Origin: an uncultured Bacilli bacterium
GTDB taxonomy: Bacteria > Bacillota_I > Bacilli_A > RF39 > UBA660
Assembly (NCBI GenBank): GCA_934096945.1
Contig: CAKOND010000011.1
Span: forward strand, 1 to 46,138
Reading direction: 5' to 3'
DNA length: 46,138 nt
The notes under the pieces are model-generated. The model ran no database searches and had not been told where the DNA came from. It was given only the letters and a program-made list of their open reading frames with translations. Below are positions 7,808 to 15,238 of this stretch, piece by piece; position 1 is the stretch's first letter; the number at the start of each line of letters is the position of its first letter. Position numbers and translations under genes: made by a program.

Positions 7808-8506
7808 TTATTTTACCTCCCTTAAACTTTTTATTATAGTTTCTGTCACATTATTTATTTCTGCTGAATTAGTATTTTCTTCTTTAGTGGTAACCAAATA
7901 CATACTATTACCAACTAAAAATGCATATCTATTATCAACAACTACATGACCATCAGATGTATAACCAAACTGCATCCCATAAACATATTTATCACCAATA
8001 TTAGCACTTAACAAATTAATTAATATTGTGGCATCTGGATAAGTTTTACCAATTTCATTTGTAAGTTCTTTTAATAATTCAGAGCCATCATTATATCCTT
8101 TATATTTTTCAATCATTATATAAGGTATTAAAGCTCCTTTATCATCAATATTTTGACCTACATAAATAGTACCATCTTTTTCAACATATACTTTATAACT
8201 AGTTGGAAACTCAAAATATTTCCCATTTTGATTAAATTCATAATTACCATTAGCATTAGGTTTTAATTCCGTTGGATTAGTAACTCCTCCATCACTTTGC
8301 TTAGGATTATTAAAAAATAAGAAATAACCACCAACTAAAACAATAAGTATAATTATTAAATATTTATTATCCCATTTACCTTTCAAATTATCTAAATTTA
8401 TTGTATTATTACTAGAAGTTTTCTTCATAGAATAACCACAATGAGGACATTTTTCTGCCATATCACTCATTTTTTTGCCACACTCTGGACACTTAATTAA
8501 AGCCAT
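7808..8506 (-). CDS. Zinc-ribbon single-pass membrane protein
   Basis: 232 residues. The first 26 form a zinc ribbon (C6, C9, C20, C23) with the same MALIKC opening as the neighbouring PrsW protein, so the N-termini are related by duplication. One transmembrane helix spans about 48-65, and an extracellular domain of about 165 residues follows without a recognised family; it contains YVYGMQFGYTSDGHVV. It is the first gene of a two-gene operon with PrsW and has GGGAGG 8 bases before its ATG. Topology (small cytosolic ribbon, single helix, larger outer domain) and gene order make it a plausible substrate or regulator of the PrsW protease; that is inference. Confidence 0.75.
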   Translation of the reverse strand: MALIKCPECGKKMSDMAEKCPHCGYSMKKTSSNNTINLDNLKGKWDNKYLIIILIVLVGGYFLFFNNPKQSDGGVTNPTELKPNANGNYEFNQNGKYFEFPTSYKVYVEKDGTIYVGQNIDDKGALIPYIMIEKYKGYNDGSELLKELTNEIGKTYPDATILINLLSANIGDKYVYGMQFGYTSDGHVVVDNRYAFLVGNSMYLVTTKEENTNSAEINNVTETIIKSLREVK

Positions 8507-8527
8507 ATCAATTCCTCCCTCTATTTA

Positions 8528-8536
8528 ATTATATCA
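8528..8536 (-). promoter_or_regulatory. Extended -10 promoter of the zinc-ribbon/PrsW operon
   Basis: Minus-strand TGATATAAT, 22 bp before the start codon at 8506; no clear -35. Confidence 0.6.
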
Positions 8537-8565
8537 TACTTTTTGTTATTATAGTTATAAACTTT

Positions 8566-8594
8566 AAAAACTATTAGATTTTTTTATCTAATAG
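8566..8594 (-). terminator. Terminator overlapping the stop of the thioredoxin-fold gene
   Basis: On the minus strand CTATTAGAT, a loop of six As, ATCTAATAG and then a run of Ts. The stop codon of the upstream gene lies inside the first arm of the stem. Confidence 0.8.
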
Positions 8595-8892
8595 CGCCTT
8601 TAACATAACTAAAAAACAAATTTTCTAACTCATCTATATTCTTATAATATTCTTTATCTTCATTAGCCTCAGCATCCAAATAATGAACTAGTTTTCCTTT
8701 GTTAAATATAGCTAACGAAGGATAAAACTTTATTTTATTATTTAACTCCGTACTTTTCATATTTTCAAAAAACATTTTATATAGACTAATTTGATTTTTA
8801 TTAGAAAATTCATTTAAAATTTCATTAAAATCATTCGAAGTAATACATGTTGATTCATAAATAAATACTGCAAAAGTCTTTTTATTTTTCAC
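8584..8892 (-). CDS. Thioredoxin-fold protein with incomplete CxxC
   Basis: 102 residues with the pattern of a thioredoxin fold: a beta strand (FAVFIYES), an active-site-like turn, an amphipathic helix, then the cis-proline region FYPSLAIFNKGKLV (Pro 58). At the active site only one cysteine remains (STCITS, C16), so the classical CxxC disulfide is missing and a standard oxidoreductase role is doubtful; a monothiol or binding role is possible. No signal peptide. It begins 7 bp after the stop of the rhodanese-like lipoprotein gene and is followed by a terminator, so the two form a unit with a sulfur or redox theme. Confidence 0.65.
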   Translation of the reverse strand: MKNKKTFAVFIYESTCITSNDFNEILNEFSNKNQISLYKMFFENMKSTELNNKIKFYPSLAIFNKGKLVHYLDAEANEDKEYYKNIDELENLFFSYVKGAIR

Positions 8893-8899
8893 TAATTCA

Positions 8900-9562
8900 C
8901 TATTTTACCTCATGTAAATTACTAAAATCTATATCATGATAAGTAACTTTCCAAAAATCATAAGATACTTTACCATCTACTTCTTTTTTAACATTTATTT
9001 TATTATCACCTTCATAAAACCAAAAACCACCAACATTATATATTTTATTCTTATCCCAACCTAAAGAAATAAGCATAGTTTTAGTCATACCAGCATAACC
9101 AGCACCACCACACATTAAAAATATATTTTTATTTTTAGGAAAATAATATTCAAGTATTTCCATCGCTTCTTCATAATTTTCTGTATATTTTCCATCTTTT
9201 AAAGTAAATAACGTTTTTCCTTCATAAGTTTTTCCAACTTCTTCAGGAAGTCCTTCCACATTAACAAGCAAAGGATAAGGTACAACTTCAAAACCTTTAA
9301 CAAAACCTGATAGATAAGAATCCCCACCAATAGCTTCATAATTACCTGGATCTTTAAGCATTCTCATATCTCTATAAACACTATCACTTCTCCCCAAATA
9401 ATTGTCAATCGTAGCCTCATTGATATTTTTATCAACTCCAAATTGTTCTCCACGTATTCCACTACCAACCTCTGGTACAGGTAATTTATCACTTAAATTA
9501 TCTGTACTACATCCCCCTAAAACAAACATTAAAACAAATAACGCAATAATAATTTTTTTCAT
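8900..9562 (-). CDS. Rhodanese-like lipoprotein
   Basis: 220 residues from the ATG at 9562, chosen over the upstream TTG at 9577 because GGAAGGAG sits 5 bases before it. A short lysine-rich start, a hydrophobic segment and the lipobox LGGC (lipidated Cys 18) mark a membrane-anchored lipoprotein. The body contains a rhodanese-like domain: a central strand NIFLMC followed by the loop CGGAGYAG with the presumed active cysteine C151, and the terminal strand KIYNVGGFWFYEG. Rhodaneses transfer sulfane sulfur; outer-surface members of Gram-positives are poorly characterised. It is co-transcribed with the thioredoxin-fold protein 7 bp downstream. Confidence 0.8.
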   Translation of the reverse strand: MKKIIIALFVLMFVLGGCSTDNLSDKLPVPEVGSGIRGEQFGVDKNINEATIDNYLGRSDSVYRDMRMLKDPGNYEAIGGDSYLSGFVKGFEVVPYPLLVNVEGLPEEVGKTYEGKTLFTLKDGKYTENYEEAMEILEYYFPKNKNIFLMCGGAGYAGMTKTMLISLGWDKNKIYNVGGFWFYEGDNKINVKKEVDGKVSYDFWKVTYHDIDFSNLHEVK

Positions 9563-9649
9563 AACTTCTCCTTCCAACTTAATTATATAATTATAAAGAA
9601 AATAAAACTATAACGAAGAAGTTGAAATAAACTAAACAAAAAGTTGAGC

Positions 9650-10333
9650 TTAACTAGCACAACTATCTAACTTTAATGGTACCTTATAAGTAGTTATATT
9701 TCTACTACTATCAGTTGCATTTATTAACAAATATAAATTATTATGTTCATCACAAGTTTTTTTATAATTATCAACAGTAAAAGTAACATTTTCTAAAAAC
9801 TTTTCTAACTTAATTTTTTTTCCTTCACTATATTCATAAGAACTAATTCTTTTTTCCATATCTTTATGTGACTCATATAACATACATTCTATTTTTTCAT
9901 ATTCTTTAGTATCATCTCCACCACAATACTTAATATTAGTAATATAAATAGCGCTTTTCTTATCATTATATGCAATACTACCAGATATATTAAAAGCATC
10001 ACAAGTACTAGATATTGTTTTAAAACTAAAATCTCCATTATTCTTAATTATAAATACTAATAATAACAAAATTACTAAACATACAATACTTATAATTATA
10101 TATTTTTTATTATTTTTTTTACTTTTTATTTCACCATCAAATAATTCTTCTAAACTTACATTAAAGTCATTACTCATTTCTTTAAGTAAACTTAAATCAG
10201 GCATATTTTTACCATTTTCCCATTTACTAACAGCTTGATAAGTAACATTATATTTATCAGCAAGTTCTTTCTGAGTTAAATTATTCTTTTTTCTTAAATC
10301 TTTAATAAACTTTCCAATTCTTTCTTGGTTCAT
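9650..10333 (-). CDS. Membrane-anchored XRE-family regulator with sensor ectodomain
   Basis: 227 residues in three parts: an XRE-type helix-turn-helix (about 6-61, with TQKELADKYNVTYQAVSKWE), a short basic linker, one transmembrane helix (about 78-97), and an ectodomain of about 128 residues with cysteines that may form disulfides. One-component membrane regulators of this design bind DNA inside and sense something outside. The ATG overlaps the stop of the uracil-glycosylase-like gene (ATGA), so translation is coupled. The ectodomain is duplicated, without the helix-turn-helix and without the membrane helix, as the first gene of the ABC operon at 3937-4371, which makes that operon a natural target to test. 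Confidence 0.85.
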   Translation of the reverse strand: MNQERIGKFIKDLRKKNNLTQKELADKYNVTYQAVSKWENGKNMPDLSLLKEMSNDFNVSLEELFDGEIKSKKNNKKYIIISIVCLVILLLLVFIIKNNGDFSFKTISSTCDAFNISGSIAYNDKKSAIYITNIKYCGGDDTKEYEKIECMLYESHKDMEKRISSYEYSEGKKIKLEKFLENVTFTVDNYKKTCDEHNNLYLLINATDSSRNITTYKVPLKLDSCAS

Positions 10334-10986
10334 TTTAACACTTCACTTTCTATAATCCATTTAATATCTTCTATAGATTTATCCATATTAAATATTCCAT
10401 TTCCAACCGGATAATAAACAGAATATACTTTATATTTATTTTTACCTATCTTAAGTTCATGACCCACTTTCCTATTTTCACTTACAGATATTTTCTTATT
10501 TAAAACAATTGAACTAACTTGATTACCAAACGTAACAATAACTTTAGGTTTTACAATCTCAATCTCTTTAAAAAGTAATAAAAGATACTTTTTTAAAACA
10601 TCATCAGATAGTGCCCTAGCATCTACCTGGGTACATTTACCGAGATTAGTAACAAATACTTTATTATTAGTAAGTTCTTCATAAACATGATCACTAAATT
10701 CATAGTCCCAATCCTTAGGTTTCCTACTCTGAATTTTTTCAAATGTATCATTGTTTATTAAATTTACTTCTTTAAATAACTTCCATATATTCTTAGTACC
10801 AATCCACGGAGATTTCCTTCCCGTCCAAGTCTTCAGACTTGCCACATTCCTACCCGTCGGATTCATAAATACAAAACATATATCAGGATTATTTACACAT
10901 CCTCCATTATATATAGAATCCAATTCTTTAGCACCATATTTTACTTGTAATTTATCATACTCTTTTTTTAAATCTTCTAACATCAT
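10330..10986 (-). CDS. Uracil-DNA glycosylase superfamily protein
   Basis: 218 residues. The first conserved block FVFMNPTGRN (38-47) takes the place of the GEAPG/GINPG motif that holds the catalytic residue in UDG families, and YYPVGNGIFN (191-200) takes the place of the HPS-type second motif. A central VIVTFGNQVSS strand-turn matches the GxxA/GxxV region. These residues suggest a divergent branch of family 4/5-like or MUG-like enzymes, acting on damaged or deaminated bases, but substrate and activity are uncertain. GGTGG precedes two adjacent ATGs (10986 and 10983); the second has the better spacing. It has a good promoter of its own and overlaps the XRE gene by 4 bp. Confidence 0.75.
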   Translation of the reverse strand: MMLEDLKKEYDKLQVKYGAKELDSIYNGGCVNNPDICFVFMNPTGRNVASLKTWTGRKSPWIGTKNIWKLFKEVNLINNDTFEKIQSRKPKDWDYEFSDHVYEELTNNKVFVTNLGKCTQVDARALSDDVLKKYLLLLFKEIEIVKPKVIVTFGNQVSSIVLNKKISVSENRKVGHELKIGKNKYKVYSVYYPVGNGIFNMDKSIEDIKWIIESEVLK

Positions 10987-11006
10987 ATGACCACCAATTT
11001 CAATTT

Positions 11007-11035
11007 ATTATAACATCACACATGTTCTTACTCAA
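11007..11035 (-). promoter_or_regulatory. Sigma-A-type promoter of the glycosylase/XRE operon
   Basis: Minus strand: -35 TTGAGT (11030-11035), 17-bp spacer, -10 TATAAT (11007-11012), with TG at the extended -10 position. Confidence 0.75.
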
Positions 11036-11066
11036 GCAATTTCACAAAAATTTTTCAAAAAAAATA

Positions 11067-11315
11067 TTAAGAATTTTTCATACTCTTAATATCTTGTAAT
11101 TCGAATCTATATTTTTGTTTTACATCTGGATACTTTACATGGTCAACTTCACTTATAAACATATCATAATCTCTTACATATAAAGTATTTTCACCATATA
11201 AAGCTCTATAAACAACCATTTTTTTATCAGTCTCACTATTTATAGCAATATCTAAAACTAAATATAAATCTCCTTTAAAATGTTTATAAACTCTATTTAA
11301 TTCAAGACTTCTCAT
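11067..11315 (-). CDS. DUF1653 domain protein
   Basis: 82 residues matching the DUF1653 pattern across its length: YKHFKGDLYLVLDIA, SETDKKMVVYRALYG, VRDYDMFISEV. Small DUF1653 proteins stand alone or form the tail of other enzymes in many bacteria; their role is unknown, though the compact beta-rich fold suggests ligand or RNA binding. It starts 3 bp after the stop of the short-chain dehydrogenase gene, so it is co-transcribed with it; its own ribosome binding site is weak, in line with translational coupling. Confidence 0.85.
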   Translation of the reverse strand: MRSLELNRVYKHFKGDLYLVLDIAINSETDKKMVVYRALYGENTLYVRDYDMFISEVDHVKYPDVKQKYRFELQDIKSMKNS

Positions 11316-11318
11316 AAG

Positions 11319-12050
11319 TTATGCTGCTGTAAAGCCTCCATCAATTGGCACAATGGCACCTGTAATAAATGTCGCATCATCACTAAGCAAATAACAAATT
11401 AAATTAGCAATTTCAGTATCTTTACCTAGTCTACCAACAGGAAGTTGATTTGCCATAGCATCTTTCATATCTTTTGGCACTTCTGCAAGTATTGGTGTAT
11501 CAACATATCCAGGTGCAACAGCATTAACTCTGATATTATCACGAGCATAAGTAAGTGCAAGTGACCTAGTCATTTGATTTATAGCCCCTTTACTAGCTGA
11601 ATAAGCAAAACTCATCGTCGTACCGACTAAACCATACATTGATGAAGTATTAACAATAGCACCTCCACCAGTTTTAAGCATTTCACCAATAACATATTTA
11701 TTCATTAAAAATATTCCTGTTTGGTTAACCCCAATAACTTTATTCCATTCATCAACACTAACTTCATGAGCTTTATTAGGTCCTCCCCCAACACCAGCAT
11801 TAGCAACAAGTAAATCAATATGACCAAATTTTTCTTTTATCTCATTTACACATTTTTGCACATCAGTATCACTAGAAACATCACATCTAATACCTACTGC
11901 ATCATTATTTAATGTTTTAGCTATATCACTTACATCTTCATTCCAATCTACTAAAACAACTTTAGCACCTTCACTTAATAATTTTCTAGCTGTTGCAAGA
12001 CCAATACCACTTGCTCCCCCAGTAATTACAGCAACTTTTCCATTAAACAT
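11319..12050 (-). CDS. Short-chain dehydrogenase/reductase (SDR), FabG-like
   Basis: 243 residues, classical SDR length. The cofactor motif TGGASGIG (10-17), an aspartate at the end of beta-2 (D35, favouring NAD(H) over NADP(H)), NAG at 84-86, catalytic S137, Y150 and K154 (YSASK) and the PG motif in VAPGYVDTP are all present. Such enzymes interconvert a hydroxyl and a carbonyl group; the substrate could be a polyol, a sugar or an acyl chain. GAAGGAG precedes the ATG. The gene is followed 3 bp later by the DUF1653 gene. No fatty-acid genes are nearby, so a dedicated FabG role is unlikely. Confidence 0.93.
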   Translation of the reverse strand: MFNGKVAVITGGASGIGLATARKLLSEGAKVVLVDWNEDVSDIAKTLNNDAVGIRCDVSSDTDVQKCVNEIKEKFGHIDLLVANAGVGGGPNKAHEVSVDEWNKVIGVNQTGIFLMNKYVIGEMLKTGGGAIVNTSSMYGLVGTTMSFAYSASKGAINQMTRSLALTYARDNIRVNAVAPGYVDTPILAEVPKDMKDAMANQLPVGRLGKDTEIANLICYLLSDDATFITGAIVPIDGGFTAA

Positions 12051-12085
12051 ATCTTAATCACTCCTTCATTTATTATGTCTAATTT

Positions 12086-12796
12086 TTATTTTTTTAAACT
12101 GCTTTCGCCAGTTTTATAATTTATATCTATACCATTTTGAATATTATAAACAAATACATTAAATAAAACACCTTTACCATTATCTTCAACAGATTTAGCT
12201 TCTATAATAACACCTGTTGCAAGTAAATTATCATCTTTATATATTGGTGTTACTCTGTATAAAACATGATTATTAGTATTCTTTATATAATCTGCAACTT
12301 TATTTTCAAATTCAAGCATCCCTTTTGTATTCATTTGTCTTGTACAAGTAATTAAATTTTTGGGATTAGCATTTTCTCCAGTTAACTGATAACCAATTAA
12401 ATGACATCTGTTATATAAGTATTTTCCCTCTACTATATCATATTTAACAGTATGCCACCCTGAAGGCTTAATCATCCCAATAGAACCTCTTTTTTCCGTA
12501 GGCATTAAGTCAATTCCAATATTAGCAAAAGCAACACCAGCTCTCCCCCAACTATCAAGTTTACTATACTCTTCAAAAGACTCAGATATATAAGTATCTT
12601 CAAAAAGAGGAACATTACCATTAAGCTCTATATAATTATAACCCGTAAATTTATCTATATCAGAAATATCATATTTATAATTGGTATTATCAACATATGC
12701 CCTACTATCATTTGCCAAATATGAATATAACCCAACAACAAATGCTAAAGTAAAACTTAGTAAGAGCATCCTAATATTTTTCTTTTTTCTCTTCAT
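12086..12796 (-). CDS. Secreted or membrane-anchored DNA/RNA non-specific endonuclease (EndA/Spd-like)
   Basis: 236 residues. A basic N-terminus and hydrophobic stretch (about 9-27) form a signal or anchor, ending near a possible SRA-Y cleavage site. The nuclease core has YNRCHLIGYQLTG (128-140), where the family usually has DRGH; H132 would be the catalytic base, and the downstream NPKNLITCTRQMN supplies the metal-binding asparagine region. NR(C/S)HLIG variants occur in streptococcal relatives, so activity is expected. Such ββα-metal enzymes degrade extracellular DNA or process incoming DNA during transformation. Its promoter has TTGATA, 16 bp, TATAAT. It is a single-gene unit divergent from the plus-strand gene at 12930. 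Confidence 0.88.
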   Translation of the reverse strand: MKRKKKNIRMLLLSFTLAFVVGLYSYLANDSRAYVDNTNYKYDISDIDKFTGYNYIELNGNVPLFEDTYISESFEEYSKLDSWGRAGVAFANIGIDLMPTEKRGSIGMIKPSGWHTVKYDIVEGKYLYNRCHLIGYQLTGENANPKNLITCTRQMNTKGMLEFENKVADYIKNTNNHVLYRVTPIYKDDNLLATGVIIEAKSVEDNGKGVLFNVFVYNIQNGIDINYKTGESSLKK

Positions 12797-12815
12797 TTTT
12801 TATACCTCTAACTTA

Positions 12816-12843
12816 ATTATAAACAATTTATTAACATTATCAA
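12816..12843 (-). promoter_or_regulatory. Promoter of the endonuclease gene
   Basis: Minus strand: TTGATA (12838-12843), 16-bp spacer, TATAAT (12816-12821), then AGAGG before the ATG. Confidence 0.7.
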
Positions 12844-12896
12844 GTTTAAAACAAAATTAAATTGTCAAAATATGTCTATGATTATTTTAAGTATTA

Positions 12897-12905
12897 TGCT
12901 ATACT
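12897..12905 (+). promoter_or_regulatory. Extended -10 promoter of the tail-anchored protein gene
   Basis: TGCTATACT; expected start near 12912, so the leader is short and includes AGAGG at 12913-12917. Confidence 0.55.
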
Positions 12906-12929
12906 ATTTAAAAGAGGATAGTGAATAAC

Positions 12930-14144
12930 ATGAATAATTTTATGATTTTAATAAACATTATAAACCAAAATCCCGAATCTAAAAATTTAGAAATTAAAGA
13001 AAATGCAATTGGTTACCAAGGAAAATTTATTGATTTAACTAACTTTGATTATTATGACTTTTATTCTAAGAATACAAACTTCAAAAATAATCTTCAAAAC
13101 TTAAATGCTGAAGCCATATTCAAAATTATAGAAATTCATGCTAAATTTTACAACCAAAAAAGCTTAGCAAAACAACTAACAGAAGAAGATTTTAAAGAAA
13201 TTGCTAAAAATAATAAAGTTTTGCAAAAATTTCATTTAGTACACAATCACAAAAAGGTCGAAGACGTAACTAAAAACTATGTTCATTTTCTAGATTCACA
13301 AGGTAAAAATCATCTTTTATGTGATATAACTGGTGAAGAACTTTTAAAAGCTTATGACTCATTAATAAGAAATTTTAAAAGAGATGTAACTGAAGAAGAA
13401 TTATATAACTATTTAAAATCAATGAAAAAGAGCATGGAACTAGAATGTTTAAATGAAGCTTTAATGAGAAATAATACTACCGAAGAACACTTAAACAATT
13501 TAAAAATGCTAAACGACCGCAATCATGAAACAGGCAATACTTTAGATACACCTCTTGGAAATGACAAAGAAAAAATATACATAAGTAATGGCATTGTTAC
13601 AACATTTAATTTAAATAAAAACAATGAATATGTAAAAGAAAATCATGAAATCTCAACTGGATCCGGAGAAAGTTTAAGTACAGATCAAAAACCACAAGAA
13701 GAAAAAGTTATTGAAGAAGAAAAAATTCCTTTAATAACATTTGAAGAATATACAAAATTAATTTTAAAACCTAGAGAATATTCCAAAGAAGATAATGAAA
13801 AAATTAAAGTATTTGAAAACTATATTTTTGATGTTATAACTTACAAAGATTATTTAATACCAGAAATATATGAATATTACACAAAATTCTATGAATTTGC
13901 AAATTACTTATATACAATTAAAAATCCAGATGAAAATATAACAAAAGCCATAGAAAGATATGAAGATATGTTTGCCAGAAGTAAAAACGTAAGTTTAGAA
14001 AATGTTGAGGAAAAAGAAAAAAAATTAATACGAACTAATCCTAATCTTGATAAAATTGGTTTTACATCCATTGCTATATATATTGCCATATTACTAATAG
14101 CAATAGGTATGATTATTGCTATATTTATAAATATTAAAGGATAA
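12930..14144 (+). CDS. Unknown soluble protein with C-terminal membrane anchor
   Basis: About 404 residues from the ATG at 12930 (a GTG at 12921 is possible but lies only 3 bases after AGAGG). There is no signal peptide. The body is hydrophilic and mostly helical, very rich in Asn, Lys and Glu, with an acidic low-complexity stretch in the middle (QKPQEEKVIEEEKIP). The only membrane helix is at the extreme C-terminus (about 378-400), so the protein is probably a tail-anchored cytosolic protein. No family recognised. It is monocistronic, with its own extended -10 promoter, and lies back to back with the secreted nuclease gene. Confidence 0.7.
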   Translation: MNNFMILINIINQNPESKNLEIKENAIGYQGKFIDLTNFDYYDFYSKNTNFKNNLQNLNAEAIFKIIEIHAKFYNQKSLAKQLTEEDFKEIAKNNKVLQKFHLVHNHKKVEDVTKNYVHFLDSQGKNHLLCDITGEELLKAYDSLIRNFKRDVTEEELYNYLKSMKKSMELECLNEALMRNNTTEEHLNNLKMLNDRNHETGNTLDTPLGNDKEKIYISNGIVTTFNLNKNNEYVKENHEISTGSGESLSTDQKPQEEKVIEEEKIPLITFEEYTKLILKPREYSKEDNEKIKVFENYIFDVITYKDYLIPEIYEYYTKFYEFANYLYTIKNPDENITKAIERYEDMFARSKNVSLENVEEKEKKLIRTNPNLDKIGFTSIAIYIAILLIAIGMIIAIFINIKG

Positions 14145-14213
14145 AAATAGCACTTTTTAGGCCATTTATATCCAAAATATGACCTTTTTTGTCAAAATGT
14201 GCCCATAAGTGGC

Positions 14214-14241
14214 TTGTAAAATTTTTATATTATGGGATAAT
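14214..14241 (+). promoter_or_regulatory. Promoter of the HTH protein gene
   Basis: TTGTAA (14214-14219), 16-bp spacer, GATAAT (14236-14241) preceded by TGG at the extended -10 position; GAGGTG follows before the ATG. Confidence 0.65.
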
Positions 14242-14259
14242 ATATCCGAGGTGTAAAGT

Positions 14260-14568
14260 ATGGCTGTTTATAGTTATCAAGAATTACAAGAAAAAATTGC
14301 AAAATGCAACAATGAAGACCTATATAATAGAATATGTAGAAATATTAAAAGAATAAGAAAAGAAAAGTACAGAGAATTTAAAAAATTAGGTTCAAATAGT
14401 ACAATCAACCCTTATACTACAGAAAATATTGCAGCATTATTAGATTATAATCATACTCACTACAAAAGATTTGAAAGTGAAAATGATTCAACTAAAAAAA
14501 TGCCTTTAAAGAAAATAGTTCTACTATCTATAATATTAGAAACTTCTATTGAAGATTTAATGAAATAA
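14260..14568 (+). CDS. Small helix-turn-helix protein, XRE-like
   Basis: 102 residues, all helical. The segment NIKRIRKEKY ... YTTENIAALLDYNHTHYKRFE ... MPLKKIVLLSIILETSIEDLMK follows the layout of an XRE/Cro helix-turn-helix (recognition region around NHTHYKRFE; final helix like the usual SIDELL end), though an insertion of about ten residues separates the first helix from the rest. It is probably a DNA-binding regulator of unknown target. GAGGTG precedes the start with good spacing. The stop lies inside the stem of a bidirectional terminator shared with the convergent peptidase gene. Confidence 0.7.
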   Translation: MAVYSYQELQEKIAKCNNEDLYNRICRNIKRIRKEKYREFKKLGSNSTINPYTTENIAALLDYNHTHYKRFESENDSTKKMPLKKIVLLSIILETSIEDLMK

Positions 14569-14591
14569 CGTTTCAATTTTGAAACGTTATT
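14564..14591. terminator. Shared terminator between convergent genes
   Basis: AATAACGTTTC (14564-14574) and GAAACGTTATT (14581-14591) form an 11-bp stem with a six-base loop; AT-rich tails lie on both sides. Confidence 0.75.
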
Positions 14592-14595
14592 TTAA

Positions 14596-15183
14596 TTATC
14601 TACTTCTATTTTTATAAAACTCTTCTAAAGTAATATCTTGCATATATATTTCTTTAGCAAGTTCTAAACCTACAAACCTAAAATGCCATGGTTCAAAATT
14701 AAAGCCTGTTATATCCTCTTTACCTTTCGGATATCTAAGAATAAAACCATACTTCCAAGCATTTTCTTTAAGCCACATAGCTTCTTTATCATCTTCTTTT
14801 ACATTATCATCATATATACCATTTTCATAATAAGCAAAATCAACAGCTAAACCAGTTTGATGTTCACTTGTTCCAGGAAGAGCTACTAATTTGTAAGCAT
14901 CCTCTCCTTTTTCTTTTAAAACACTATCTAAAACTTTTTGTTGATAAACTCCACTTCGATAAGCACTATCAACTATTAAAGGTAAACCTAGTTTGTGAGC
15001 ATCATCTAGTAATTTATCAATATAAGGTTTAACTTCTAATCTAAGCATAGGTTTAAGTGTAGGATCTACATAATTATGAAAATTATTCTCATTTTCATCA
15101 ATCACATATAAATTTTCTGGCACATATCCTATATCTATTGGATTTTCCTTATTAACTAAAACATCAATATTTAAATTTTCCAT
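14596..15183 (-). CDS. M15-family D,D-peptidase, VanXY/VanY-like
   Basis: 195 residues. Zinc ligands and catalytic residues of the LAS/M15 family are present: SEHQTGLAVD (106-115, with H108 and D115) and FEPWH (163-167, with catalytic E164 and ligand H167). Length, the absence of a signal peptide or membrane anchor, and the blocks LVALPGTSEHQTGLAVD and YGFILRYPKGKEDITG resemble the cytosolic VanXY enzymes of VanC/VanG-type enterococcal clusters, which cleave D-Ala-D-Ala and pentapeptide precursors, more than exported VanY. None of the companion genes (serine racemase, D-Ala-D-Ser ligase, VanRS) is in the window, so resistance cannot be claimed; a house role in precursor trimming or recycling is as likely. 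Confidence 0.85.
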   Translation of the reverse strand: MENLNIDVLVNKENPIDIGYVPENLYVIDENENNFHNYVDPTLKPMLRLEVKPYIDKLLDDAHKLGLPLIVDSAYRSGVYQQKVLDSVLKEKGEDAYKLVALPGTSEHQTGLAVDFAYYENGIYDDNVKEDDKEAMWLKENAWKYGFILRYPKGKEDITGFNFEPWHFRFVGLELAKEIYMQDITLEEFYKNRSR

Positions 15184-15210
15184 AATTCACTCCTATAAAT
15201 ATATATATTA

Positions 15211-15236
15211 AAAGCCCAACAAAATTGCTGGGCTTT
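15211..15236 (-). terminator. Terminator of the Zn-dehydrogenase gene
   Basis: AAAGCCCA (15211-15218) pairs with TGGGCTTT (15229-15236), with further partial pairing inside; read on the minus strand it ends in TTTTAATAT, 3 bp after the dehydrogenase stop. Confidence 0.75.
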
Positions 15237-15238
15237 CA

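Noticed and set aside
9650..10333. XRE protein as part of a toxin-antitoxin pair with the neighbouring gene
   Set aside because: The coupled neighbour is a uracil-glycosylase-like enzyme and the XRE protein has a membrane helix and ectodomain, unlike antitoxins.
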